Origin: Rhodobacterales bacterium RIFCSPHIGHO2_02_FULL_62_130
GTDB lineage: Bacteria; Pseudomonadota; Alphaproteobacteria; Rhodobacterales; Rhodobacteraceae
Direction: 5' to 3'
DNA length: 64,000 bases
Assembly: GCA_001828855.1 (NCBI GenBank)
Contig: MHZT01000044.1
Span: 62,001 to 126,000 of the forward strand
The notes under the pieces: generated by a model
The model's database searches: none
Seen by the model: the letters and a program-made list of their open reading frames with translations, nothing else
What the model was told of the DNA's origin: nothing
Translations under genes and position numbers: made by a program
In this document: one piece after another, positions 56,566 through 64,000 of the stretch
Layout: every line of letters starts with the position of its first letter
How positions within the stretch are numbered: position 1 is the stretch's first letter

Positions 56566-57687
56566 ATGACCCTTCTCGCAACGCATGTCGGCTCTCTCCC
56601 CCGCTCTCAGGACGTGGTGGATTTCCTCTTTGCCCGCGAAAAGGGCCAACCCTTTGATCCCGCCGCCTTCGATGCCTGCATGACGGCGGCGGTGGATGAA
56701 AATGTCCGTCGCCAGAAGGCGGCGGGCGTCGACATCGTCTCGGATGGCGAGGCATCGAAGATCAGCTACGCCACCTATGTCAAAGACCGCTACACCGGCT
56801 TTGACGGCGACAGCCCCCGCAACGCGCCCGCCGATCTGAAACTGTTCCCGACCTTCCTTGACCGTCTGGCCCGCGCCGGTGGCACGCCGAAATATGCCCG
56901 CCCGCAATGCGTGGGTCCGGTGGCCTCCAAGGGGCAGGGAGAGCTGCAAAAGGACATCGCCAACCTGAAAGGCGCGATGGCAAAGCACGGCGTTGATCGC
57001 GGCTTCATGAACGCAGCTTCGCCGGGTGTGATCGCCCTTTTTCTGCAAAACGCGCATTACCCCACCCGCGAGGCCTATCTTGAGGCTTTGGCCAACGCGA
57101 TGCGTGACGAATACCGCACCATCCTTGAGTCGGGTCTGGATCTACAACTCGATTGCCCCGATCTGGCGCTGTCGCGGCATATGCTGTTTGCCGATCTGTC
57201 GGATGCCGAATTCCTGAAGATCGCCGCCACCCACGTCGAAGCGCTGGAACATGCGCTCAAAGGGCTGCCGCAGGACCGCATCCGCCTGCATATCTGCTGG
57301 GGCAATTACGAAGGCCCGCATGTCTGCGACATTGATATGGCAAAGGTGTTCCCGCTGCTGATGAAGGTGCCAGCCACCTATCTGCTGTTCGAAACCGCCA
57401 ACCCCCGCCACGGCCATGAATGGACGGTGTTCCGCGACCGTGCTGCCGAAATCCCGCAGGACAAGGTGCTGATCCCCGGTGCGGTGGACACCACGACGAA
57501 CTTTGTCGAACATCCCGATCTGGTGGCGCAACGGCTGGAGCGTTTTACAAATATCCTTGGCCATGACCGCGTGATTGCCGGATCGGACTGCGGTTTCGGC
57601 ACCTTTGCCGGCTTTGGCGCGGTGGACCCCGAAATCGCATGGGCCAAGCTGGCGACCCTGAAGGAAGGCGCGCGGCGGGTGAAATGA
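56566..57687 (+). CDS. MetE C-terminal-like (cobalamin-independent methionine synthase II family) protein
   Basis: This 373-residue protein corresponds to the C-terminal catalytic barrel of MetE alone. It has the beginning THVGSLPRSQDVVDFLF and the zinc-site residues expected of the family: His and Cys in LHICWGNYEGPH, Glu in LLFETANPRHGHEW, and Cys in IAGSDCGFGTFAG. Stand-alone relatives occur in catabolic clusters and may act as thiol or methyl transferases or lyases rather than in methionine synthesis. The ATG at 56566 is used; the longer frame runs back into the cupin gene. Confidence 0.88.
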   Translation: MTLLATHVGSLPRSQDVVDFLFAREKGQPFDPAAFDACMTAAVDENVRRQKAAGVDIVSDGEASKISYATYVKDRYTGFDGDSPRNAPADLKLFPTFLDRLARAGGTPKYARPQCVGPVASKGQGELQKDIANLKGAMAKHGVDRGFMNAASPGVIALFLQNAHYPTREAYLEALANAMRDEYRTILESGLDLQLDCPDLALSRHMLFADLSDAEFLKIAATHVEALEHALKGLPQDRIRLHICWGNYEGPHVCDIDMAKVFPLLMKVPATYLLFETANPRHGHEWTVFRDRAAEIPQDKVLIPGAVDTTTNFVEHPDLVAQRLERFTNILGHDRVIAGSDCGFGTFAGFGAVDPEIAWAKLATLKEGARRVK

Positions 57688-58379
57688 CGCCGCTGCTGCT
57701 GATCCCCGGCATGATGTGCGACGCGCGGATGTGGGGCGGCCTGCCCGCCCTGCTGCATCCGCGCCCCGTCGCCCATTGCCTGCCGACCAAGGCCGAGACG
57801 ATGGCCGACCTTGCCGCCCTGATCCTGCGCGACGCACCAGACCGTTTTGCGCTGGCGGGGCTGTCGATGGGGGGCATCGTGGCGATGGAGGTGCTGCGCC
57901 AAGCCCCCGAACGGGTGGAACGGCTTGCCCTGCTGGACACCAACCCCCGCGCCGAGTTGCCCGAGGTTCAGACCCGCCGCGCCCCCCAGGTCGCCCGCGC
58001 CCTGTCGGGCCATCTGGATGCCGTGATCCGCGACGAGATGAAGCCGAATTATCTGGCCGATGGTCCCGACACGCAGCCGATCCTTGATCTGTGCATGGAA
58101 ATGGCGCTGTCGCTTGGCCCGCAGGTGTTCGCCCGCCAGTCGCGCGCCCTGCGCGACCGCCCCGACCAGACCGCAACGCTGGCCGCCTTTCGCGGTCCGG
58201 CACTGGTGCTGATGGGAGAGGGCGACCGACTTTGCCCGCTGGACCGCCACCAGCAGATGCACGCCTTGATGCCGCAATCGCGGCTTGCGATCATCCCGCG
58301 CGCCGGACATCTGCCCACATTGGAAAACCCCGCCGCCACCTTCGCCCATCTGCAAGACTGGCTGCTGCAACCGCGATAG
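57684..58379 (+). CDS. Alpha/beta-fold hydrolase
   Basis: The 231-residue enzyme has the hydrolase nucleophile elbow GLSMGG (LAGLSMGGIVAMEVL), an oxyanion-hole region at PGMMCDARMW, the acidic residue near LMGEGDRLCPLD and the late histidine in IPRAGHLPTLE. It overlaps the MetE-like gene by four bases. It may hydrolyse an ester or a carbon-carbon bond of an intermediate in this operon. Confidence 0.92.
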   Translation: MTPLLLIPGMMCDARMWGGLPALLHPRPVAHCLPTKAETMADLAALILRDAPDRFALAGLSMGGIVAMEVLRQAPERVERLALLDTNPRAELPEVQTRRAPQVARALSGHLDAVIRDEMKPNYLADGPDTQPILDLCMEMALSLGPQVFARQSRALRDRPDQTATLAAFRGPALVLMGEGDRLCPLDRHQQMHALMPQSRLAIIPRAGHLPTLENPAATFAHLQDWLLQPR

Positions 58380-58386
58380 GACCGCC

Positions 58387-59172
58387 ATGCCGATCACCGA
58401 TTTCCAAGCCCGTTTCGCCGCCGGTGGCAAAGCCGTCAACGGCTGGTGCGCCATGCCCTCGCCCGTCACCGCCGAGATCATGGGCCGTCAGGGCTTTGAC
58501 ATGATGACCGTCGATCTGCAGCACGGGTTGATCGACTACCAGATGGCGCTGACCATGCTTCAGGTCTTGCAAGGCCTGCCCGCCCCCGTTCTGGCCCGCT
58601 TGCCGTGGAATGAACCGGGGATCATGGCGAAATGCCTTGATGCCGGTTTTGCCGGTGTAATCTGCCCGATGGTCAACACGGTAGAGGACGCCCGCGCGCT
58701 GGTGCAATCGGCCCGCTATGCCCCGCTGGGCAGCCGGTCCTTCGGGCCGACGCGGGCGAATATGGTCTATGGCGCAGGCTATGCCAAAACCGCGAACAAC
58801 CGCATTCTGGTGCTGGCCATGATCGAAACGCGCGAGGCGCTGGGAAATCTGGATGCCATTCTGGCGGTGGGCGGCATTGACGGGGTCTATGTCGGTCCGT
58901 CGGATCTGGGCCTGTCGCTGGGCTATGAACCCACGCTGGACCCGTCGGCTCCCGAGGTGCTGGAGGCAATTGCCACCATCGCCACCCGCGCCAAGGCTGC
59001 TGGCCGGATCGCGGGCGTCCATACCGGATCGCCCGCCATGATCCGCCGCATGTTCGCGCAGGGCTTTGATTTTGCGTCTCTTCTGACGGATGCGCGGCTG
59101 TTTGCCTCGGCTGTGGCAACCGAGTTGGCAGCCGTGCATGATACAACAGCCGAGGTTGTGAAAGGGTATTAG
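58387..59172 (+). CDS. HpcH/HpaI-family aldolase (class II 2-oxo acid aldolase)
   Basis: This 261-residue barrel has the HpcH/HpaI motifs: TVDLQHGLIDY (acid/base histidine and aspartate), metal-binding Glu in AMIETREALGN and Asp in VYVGPSDLGLSLG. Members split 2-oxo-3-deoxy or 4-hydroxy-2-oxo acids into pyruvate and an aldehyde. It is the last gene of the plus-strand operon, which suggests that the pathway ends in pyruvate plus an aldehyde. Confidence 0.92.
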   Translation: MPITDFQARFAAGGKAVNGWCAMPSPVTAEIMGRQGFDMMTVDLQHGLIDYQMALTMLQVLQGLPAPVLARLPWNEPGIMAKCLDAGFAGVICPMVNTVEDARALVQSARYAPLGSRSFGPTRANMVYGAGYAKTANNRILVLAMIETREALGNLDAILAVGGIDGVYVGPSDLGLSLGYEPTLDPSAPEVLEAIATIATRAKAAGRIAGVHTGSPAMIRRMFAQGFDFASLLTDARLFASAVATELAAVHDTTAEVVKGY

Positions 59173-59189
59173 ACCGGTTTGCGCCGGTC
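59172..59189 (+). terminator. Short hairpin after the aldolase gene
   Basis: GACCGG (59172-59177) pairs with CCGGTC (59184-59189) with a 6-nt loop and two T residues after it; it begins at the last base of the aldolase stop codon. It is a weak terminator candidate. Confidence 0.4.
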
Positions 59190-59215
59190 TTGCGTCAGAT
59201 AATCACAACCGGCTT

Positions 59216-59242
59216 AAAAGCGCAGTCCGGTCAGGACTGCGC
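59216..59242 (-). terminator. Terminator of the second NTF2-like gene
   Basis: GCGCAGTCC (59220-59228) pairs perfectly with GGACTGCGC (59234-59242) over a 5-nt loop. Read on the minus strand it follows the NTF2-like stop codon and is followed by TTTT. Confidence 0.7.
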
Positions 59243-59250
59243 TGCGCCAA

Positions 59251-60219
59251 TCAACCCGCCTGCATTTCGATCTGCTTCCAGATCGCGATTTCATCTACCT
59301 GGGTGAATTCGCGCTGAATACCCCAAGGGCCAAAATCAACGTGGGTGATGCCCATCACATGAACCTCGGCACCAGTGGGGGCGCCAAAGCGGCCAAAGCC
59401 TTCGTGGCGGCCATCAAGGCTCCAGCGGACCGCAGCGCGGGGCTGCCGACCGGCTTCGTCGTTGCCAATCACATGATGCACGGTGAATTTTGCGCGCGGG
59501 AATGATGATCGCAGGCCCATCCATGCAGCCTCGGCAAAGCCCCAAGACCAACCTCCCTGACCGCCCGCATGTTCAATTCTGACCGCTCGGTCATATGTCT
59601 GGCCGATCACCGCAATGTCTTTCCGCATGATCCGGTTCAGGATATCGACCAGCTTGCCGCCCCATTCATTGTCATTTCCGCGCAATGTATAGGCACCAAC
59701 ACGATCCTGATCAGGGGTGAAAACCCGTTTTGCCGTGGCAGGACCGCCTTCGGCAGCGATCTGGCGGCGCACGAAGTCGCGCGGGTCATGGCCAAGCTGT
59801 TTGACGATGGAGCTGCTGTCAAACACCAGCCATTCATCATCGAACACGCCGTCCGTTACCGCACAATCCGCAATGCAGCGCGCGTAATAGCGCTTGCCAG
59901 ATGCCGGACCATAGATGCTGTCTCCGGTCTGCGTTCCGGTAATGACCGAGCGATGCGACGACAAGTAATGCTGGGTTTCTCCACCCGACCAGATCACATC
60001 TTCGGCGAAAATCTGCAAATCCGGAAAGGCGGCCATCTTGGCCAGTGTATCGTCGATCACGGCAGCGCAGCCCAGTTTCATCCCGCCAGCCCCCCGTACA
60101 ATGATATCGGGGGCATAACAGGACTCCAGCAGGGCAATCTGCCGATCCTCCCATATCTCTTTGGTAATACCGATAATGAAATGCGGAAAATCCCGCCATT
60201 TTGGGTCGAAGTTTTTCAC
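59251..60219 (-). CDS. NTF2/SnoaL-like double-domain protein (paralog of 43503-44666)
   Basis: The 322-residue protein has the same two-domain layout as the protein at 43503. Matching elements are EIWEDRQIALLESCYAP, RCIADCAVTDG, DEWLVFDSSSIVKQLG in the first domain, and the closing GAPTGAEVHVMGITHVDFGP in the second (the other copy has GAPTGKRVQVMGISHFHYKN). The function is unknown. It lies convergent to the aldolase gene and has operator site 5 upstream, so it belongs to the same predicted regulon. Confidence 0.85.
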   Translation of the reverse strand: MKNFDPKWRDFPHFIIGITKEIWEDRQIALLESCYAPDIIVRGAGGMKLGCAAVIDDTLAKMAAFPDLQIFAEDVIWSGGETQHYLSSHRSVITGTQTGDSIYGPASGKRYYARCIADCAVTDGVFDDEWLVFDSSSIVKQLGHDPRDFVRRQIAAEGGPATAKRVFTPDQDRVGAYTLRGNDNEWGGKLVDILNRIMRKDIAVIGQTYDRAVRIEHAGGQGGWSWGFAEAAWMGLRSSFPRAKFTVHHVIGNDEAGRQPRAAVRWSLDGRHEGFGRFGAPTGAEVHVMGITHVDFGPWGIQREFTQVDEIAIWKQIEMQAG

Positions 60220-60278
60220 GGGACTCTCCTGTCAACCGAAGGATTGCATCCAAGGGTATGGCTTGGGGTGATTCTTAT

Positions 60279-60294
60279 TTGCAATCGTATGCAA
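60279..60294. promoter_or_regulatory. Candidate LacI-type operator, site 5
   Basis: TTGCAATCGTATGCAA is identical to site 2 and lies 59 bases before the second NTF2-like gene on the minus strand. Confidence 0.8.
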
Positions 60295-60360
60295 AGACTG
60301 CAGAAACCTGCCACACCTAGCAACAGAATTCGCACAGATCAGACAAAAATGCCTGTTCGG

Positions 60361-61125
60361 TCACAGATCGTTCACGATTTCGACCTGAACTCCCACAGCC
60401 TCAATCGCACGGCGCAAAAGCAAGGGGAGGGAATCCGTCACGATCCGACCCACCTTTGCCATCGGACAAACCTCGAACACACCGGTACGGCCCATCTTGC
60501 TCGCATCGGCCAGCACGGTTACTTCGTCGGCTTGGGCGACCATAGCGCGCGCCACCTCGGCCTCTTGCGGATCGACATCAAAGATGCCCCGTTCAGAGAC
60601 GGCTGCCACCGTCAGGATCGCGCGCGCGGCCCGCAACTGGGCGATCTGGGCAACCGCCAATGGCCCGACGGTTTCACGCCCCGCCGCACGAAACTCACCA
60701 CCGATCAGCAAGACGCGATTGCCTTCGCCCTTTTCGCAAAGGGCCGCAATATCTGCTGAGTTTGTAATGATAATCAAACCTTTACGCTGCGCTATTTCTT
60801 CGGCCAGAATAAGAGTTGTGCTGCCCGTATCGATGAACAGACTATCCCCCGGCATCAGCCCCGATGCAACATGCCGCGCTATCGCACGCTTGGCAGCAAC
60901 CTGCTGGCGCATCCGGTCGTGGAACGGACCTTCATCCACGGCGCGCCCTGTCGCTGTAGCCCCGCCATGCACGCGGCGCAGCAAGCCCTGGCGGTCAAGC
61001 TTGGCCAGATCGCGCCGGATGGTTTCCCGAGACGCGGCAAATTGAAGGGCCAGCGCCTCGACCTCCAGCTTTTGACCAGAGCGGGCTTTGTGCAGGATGG
61101 CGTCTCGTCGCGCGCTTGGGGTCAT
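60361..61125 (-). CDS. DeoR/GlpR-family transcriptional regulator
   Basis: The 254-residue product has the DeoR helix-turn-helix (LQFAASRETIRRDLAKLDRQ, then GLLRRVHGGA) and the sugar-phosphate-sensing DeoRC domain (FIDTGSTTLILAEEI). It is divergent from the dehydrogenase/kinase operon at 61223, its probable target. By analogy with GlpR, the inducer would be a polyol or sugar phosphate made by the kinase at the window end. Confidence 0.93.
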   Translation of the reverse strand: MTPSARRDAILHKARSGQKLEVEALALQFAASRETIRRDLAKLDRQGLLRRVHGGATATGRAVDEGPFHDRMRQQVAAKRAIARHVASGLMPGDSLFIDTGSTTLILAEEIAQRKGLIIITNSADIAALCEKGEGNRVLLIGGEFRAAGRETVGPLAVAQIAQLRAARAILTVAAVSERGIFDVDPQEAEVARAMVAQADEVTVLADASKMGRTGVFEVCPMAKVGRIVTDSLPLLLRRAIEAVGVQVEIVNDL

Positions 61126-61222
61126 GATCTACCGTTCGGAATTATTATTGACTGTTCGGGCATATATCCCTACCCATAGCTATCAAGGCATGGATCAACC
61201 CTTGGGTCAACGAGGTGTAGGT

Positions 61223-62584
61223 GTGGAACGCTTCGATGTGGCGGTGATCGGCGCGGGCGTGACGGGCGTTGCCACCGCGCGACGACTGGCACTACAAGGA
61301 TGGCGGGTGATCTTGCTGGAAAAGGGTGCCGACATCCTGTCGGGTGCCAGCAAGGCCAACAGCGCGCTTTTGCACACAGGTTTTGATGCCCCCGAAGGCA
61401 GTCTTGAACTGCGCTGCATGCAGCAAGGCTATGCCGAATACACCGAGATCGCGGCATCCATGAACCTGCCGGTTCTGAAAACCGGCGCGATGGTTGTTGC
61501 ATGGACCGACGCGCAAGAGGCCGCCCTGCCCGAGATTCTGCGCGCGGCGCAGCGCAATGGCGTGGCCGATGTCCGCATGATTACGCCCACAGAAATTGCC
61601 GCGATCGAGCCGCAGCTTTCGCCAGATGCCCGCGCCGCCGTTCTGGTTCCCGGCGAATATGTGATCGACCCTTGGTCGCCCTTTCACGGCTACGCCCGCC
61701 AGATTCTGGCCACAGGTAGTAAAATCTGGCGAAAGGCCGAGGTGATCGCGGGCCGCTTCGATGGCCAGCACTGGGCGCTTGAAACCACCGCGGGCAACTG
61801 CCTTGCCCGCCATGTGGTCAATTGCGCGGGGCTGTTCGGCGACCGGATTGATGCGCTGCTTCTGGGCCGCACCGATTTCACCATCAAACCACGCAAAGGC
61901 CAGTTTGTAGTGTTTGACAAGGCCGCGGGGCGCCTGTTGCACTCGATCGTTCTGCCGGTGCCGGATGCCCGCACCAAGGGCGTGGTTCTGACACCGACCA
62001 TCTTTGGCAATTTGCTGGTCGGCCCCACCGCCGAGGAAACCGAAGATCGCAGCCGCGCCACCGTGACCCGCACGGAATTGCAGATGTTGCTGGATCGCGC
62101 CGTGGCCCTGTTGCCCGCGCTGCGCGATATGCCGGTAACCGCAACCTATGCGGGCCTGCGCCCCGCAACCGAGTTCAAGGAATACCGTATCCGCCACGAA
62201 CCGGACTGCAATTGGGTGACGGTCGGCGGGATCAGATCGACCGGCCTGACCGCCTCTCTGGGCATAGCCCGCCACGTGGCGGATTTGCTGGGTGCAGGGC
62301 AAGATGCCATGCCCGTTGCAGCACCGCAGATGCCCAATCTGGCCGAGCATCTGTCGCGCGACTGGCAAAGCGCCGGTTATGGCGAGATCGTCTGCCATTG
62401 CGAGTTGGTCACCCGTCGTGAGATCGAGGCCGCGCTGTCCGGCCCGTTTCCGGCAGGCGATTTTGGCGGACTCAAACGCCGGACCCGCTGTGCGATGGGC
62501 CGCTGTCAGGGCTTCAACTGCATGGGCCGGATTGCCGAATTGACGCGGGGGCGCCTTTGCCCCGACATCGCGGTGACGCCATGA
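61223..62584 (+). CDS. GlpA-like FAD-dependent dehydrogenase with C-terminal BFD [2Fe-2S] domain
   Basis: This 453-residue flavoprotein has the FAD motif VAVIGAGVTGVATARRLAL and the DAO-type body of GlpA, the large subunit of anaerobic glycerol-3-phosphate dehydrogenase. The C-terminal 60 residues form a BFD-type iron-sulfur domain (VCHCELVTRREIEAAL, then CAMGRCQGFNC). I prefer the GTG at 61223, which has GAGG seven bases ahead; an ATG at 61190 lacks a spaced ribosome site. It overlaps the next flavoprotein gene. A GlpC-like membrane subunit was not seen before the window end. Confidence 0.88.
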   Translation: MERFDVAVIGAGVTGVATARRLALQGWRVILLEKGADILSGASKANSALLHTGFDAPEGSLELRCMQQGYAEYTEIAASMNLPVLKTGAMVVAWTDAQEAALPEILRAAQRNGVADVRMITPTEIAAIEPQLSPDARAAVLVPGEYVIDPWSPFHGYARQILATGSKIWRKAEVIAGRFDGQHWALETTAGNCLARHVVNCAGLFGDRIDALLLGRTDFTIKPRKGQFVVFDKAAGRLLHSIVLPVPDARTKGVVLTPTIFGNLLVGPTAEETEDRSRATVTRTELQMLLDRAVALLPALRDMPVTATYAGLRPATEFKEYRIRHEPDCNWVTVGGIRSTGLTASLGIARHVADLLGAGQDAMPVAAPQMPNLAEHLSRDWQSAGYGEIVCHCELVTRREIEAALSGPFPAGDFGGLKRRTRCAMGRCQGFNCMGRIAELTRGRLCPDIAVTP

Positions 62585-63789
62585 TTCAGGTTCTCATCAT
62601 AGGCGCGGGGCCAGCCGGTCTGGGCGCAGCAGCGGTTCTGGCACAAGCCGGGGCGCAGGTCACCGTGGTCGAGCGTCAATCACAGGCGGGCGGCGTGCCA
62701 CGCCTGTGCGGCCATTCCCCGTTTGGCATGCGCGAATTTCACCGGTTGATGACTGGCCAAACCTATACCCACCGGCTGATCGCAGAGGCGGTCGCTGCTG
62801 GGGCGCGGATCTTGCCGGACCATGCGGTGACAGCCATCGAGTCCGGCCCCACCGTGCGGGTCGCAACGCCACAAGGTGAAATCACGCTGACGCCTGACCG
62901 CATCCTGCTGGCCACAGGCGCACGTGAAGCCTCGCGGGCGGAACGGCTGCTGCCCGGAGAACGGCCGTTGGGAATCGTGACGACCGGCGCATTGCAGGAC
63001 TTGTGGTTTGCGCGCAAGGTTCTTCCCTTTCGACGTCCGGTCATTCTGGGCAGCGAATTGGTGGCTATGTCAGCCATCCTGACCTGCCGTCAGGCCGGTG
63101 CGCGCCCGCTTGCCGTGATTGAATCTTCTGACCGCCCTGTCTTGCCTGCGCCGCTCTGCTGGCTGCCCAAGGTGCTGGGCATCCCGATGCTATGCACGAC
63201 CCGGATCGAGGATATCGTCGCCAAGGATGGTCGGCTGTGCCAGTTGGTGCTGCGCAATGCCGCCGGACACGTGACGCAGATCGACTGTGACGGCCTGGTG
63301 CTGACCGGCAGCTTTCGCCCCGAATCCGGCCTTGCACGCCTGTGCGGCCTTGAAATTGATCCGGCAACCGGAGGTCCGGTCGTCGACCAGTCCGGCCGCA
63401 CCAGTCGGCCCGAGATTTTTGCCGCAGGCAATCTGCTGCGCGGGATCGAAACGGCGGGCCGTTGCTGGGCCGAAGGCCGTGCTGTCGCGCAGGCGCTGCT
63501 GGCCGATCTTCCGCCTGCGGTTTTGGAGATCTCTGTTCGCGCCGGTCAGGGCGTGCGCTATGTCATGCCGCAACGGCTGACGCCCGATGCAAGAGTTGCG
63601 CTGCCCGCGCTGCAAATCCGCCTTGACCGCCGCGCGCGTGGCACGCTGACGCTGACCGATGCGGCAGGCCGACGCCTTGCCTCATTCCAGACCGCCAGCG
63701 CACCAGAGCGCCGCTTGACGATTTCGCTTGCCGATTTGCGACTGCAAGATGCCGTCGGCCCTTTAACACTGGCGATGGAGCAGGACTGA
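62581..63789 (+). CDS. NAD(P)/FAD-dependent oxidoreductase (GlpB/HcnB-like partner)
   Basis: The 402-residue protein begins with a dinucleotide-binding motif (VLIIGAGPAGLGAAAVLAQAG) and has a second one in the middle (RPVILGSELVAMSAI). Paired with a GlpA-like BFD protein, it resembles split dehydrogenases of the HcnBC or octopine/opine oxidase type, in which this subunit carries a second flavin. It overlaps both neighbours (ATGA at its start, TGATG at its end), so the three genes are co-translated. Confidence 0.88.
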   Translation: MIQVLIIGAGPAGLGAAAVLAQAGAQVTVVERQSQAGGVPRLCGHSPFGMREFHRLMTGQTYTHRLIAEAVAAGARILPDHAVTAIESGPTVRVATPQGEITLTPDRILLATGAREASRAERLLPGERPLGIVTTGALQDLWFARKVLPFRRPVILGSELVAMSAILTCRQAGARPLAVIESSDRPVLPAPLCWLPKVLGIPMLCTTRIEDIVAKDGRLCQLVLRNAAGHVTQIDCDGLVLTGSFRPESGLARLCGLEIDPATGGPVVDQSGRTSRPEIFAAGNLLRGIETAGRCWAEGRAVAQALLADLPPAVLEISVRAGQGVRYVMPQRLTPDARVALPALQIRLDRRARGTLTLTDAAGRRLASFQTASAPERRLTISLADLRLQDAVGPLTLAMEQD

Positions 63790-64000
63790 TGCGGATCCTG
63801 GCTTTGGATCAGGGGACCACCTCGACCCGCCTGATGGCGGCGGATGCGTCGGGTCTGCATGGTCTGGGCCAGTTACGTCACCGCACCTGCTTTCCTTCGG
63901 CGGGTTGGGTTGAACAGGACCCGACCGAGATTTTGACAAACTGCAAGACATTGCTGGCGCAGGCCGGTGTGGCGGATGCCATTGCGCTTGCCAATCAGGG
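63789..64000 (+). CDS. FGGY-family carbohydrate kinase (3' end missing)
   Basis: Only the first 70 codons are in the window. They begin MRILALDQGTTSTRLMAADA, the phosphate-1 loop of FGGY kinases such as glycerol kinase, followed by GWVEQDPTEIL, also typical. The ATG shares its first base with the preceding TGA. With the GlpA-like and GlpB-like proteins and DeoR regulator, it suggests phosphorylation and then oxidation of a polyol. The substrate cannot be read from this fragment. Confidence 0.9.
   Translation, partial: MRILALDQGTTSTRLMAADASGLHGLGQLRHRTCFPSAGWVEQDPTEILTNCKTLLAQAGVADAIALANQ

Overview
The window looks like a chromosomal segment of an alphaproteobacterium of the Rhodobacteraceae/Paracoccaceae type. 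Third codon positions are strongly G/C, genes are packed with many ATGA or TGATG overlaps, and the content is typical of that family: several binding-protein transporters, CaiB/BaiF and PxpABC catabolic genes, HisD-like dehydrogenases, an OxyR/KatG pair, and an SqrR-type persulfide sensor. I saw no rRNA, tRNA, CRISPR array, prophage or insertion sequence. No stretch over 300 bases lacks a gene. The first gene (GntR regulator) and the last (FGGY kinase) are cut by the window ends.

Layout. (1) 1-593: end of a GntR/FCD regulator. (2) 642-3945: divergent katG and oxyR. (3) 4054-10642: two transglutaminase-like proteins around a fused ATP-grasp/alpha-E protein, a predicted peptide-modification cluster. 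(4) 10826-17149: sugar operon with a TIM-barrel isomerase/epimerase, RbsBAC-type importer, RpiR regulator and PfkB kinase. (5) 17157-28996: two operons separated by a LysR gene. The minus-strand one has acyl-CoA dehydrogenase, a broken oxidoreductase remnant, a CoA transferase and a MaoC-like hydratase. The plus-strand one has a split TPP decarboxylase, aldehyde dehydrogenase, FAD amine oxidase, SDR, VOC protein and PxpABC. Together they could degrade a lactam or 5-oxoproline-like compound through an amino acid, oxo acid, aldehyde, acid and acyl-CoA.

(6) 29003-41629: a sulfide/persulfide-linked efflux region. Six minus-strand genes run as one unit: RND adaptor, RND pump, outer-membrane channel, sulfide:quinone oxidoreductase, YgaP-like membrane protein and an SqrR/BigR-type repressor. 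Next to them lie a DevBCA ABC exporter and a SulP anion transporter. Two nearly identical 24-bp operator-like sites (23/24 matches) lie upstream of the RND operon and between devB and sulP, suggesting one regulon. (7) 41771-43294: an iron-sulfur (6-4) photolyase.

(8) 43503-60219: a catabolic island. It holds two related double NTF2-like proteins at its ends, a MalFGK-type importer, a LacI regulator, an AtzG/AtzE-like pair, two divergent histidinol-dehydrogenase-like enzymes, an SDR, a double cupin, a MetE-like protein, an alpha/beta hydrolase and an HpcH/HpaI aldolase. At least five copies of a palindrome close to TTGCAWWCGWWTGCAA lie before its transcription units, so it probably forms one LacI-controlled pathway for an unidentified substrate. 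(9) 60361-64000: DeoR regulator divergent from a GlpA-like/GlpB-like/FGGY-kinase operon.

The best candidates for undescribed biology are the shared-operator efflux/SQR regulon, the LacI-controlled double-HisD island, and the PxpABC/decarboxylase pathway.
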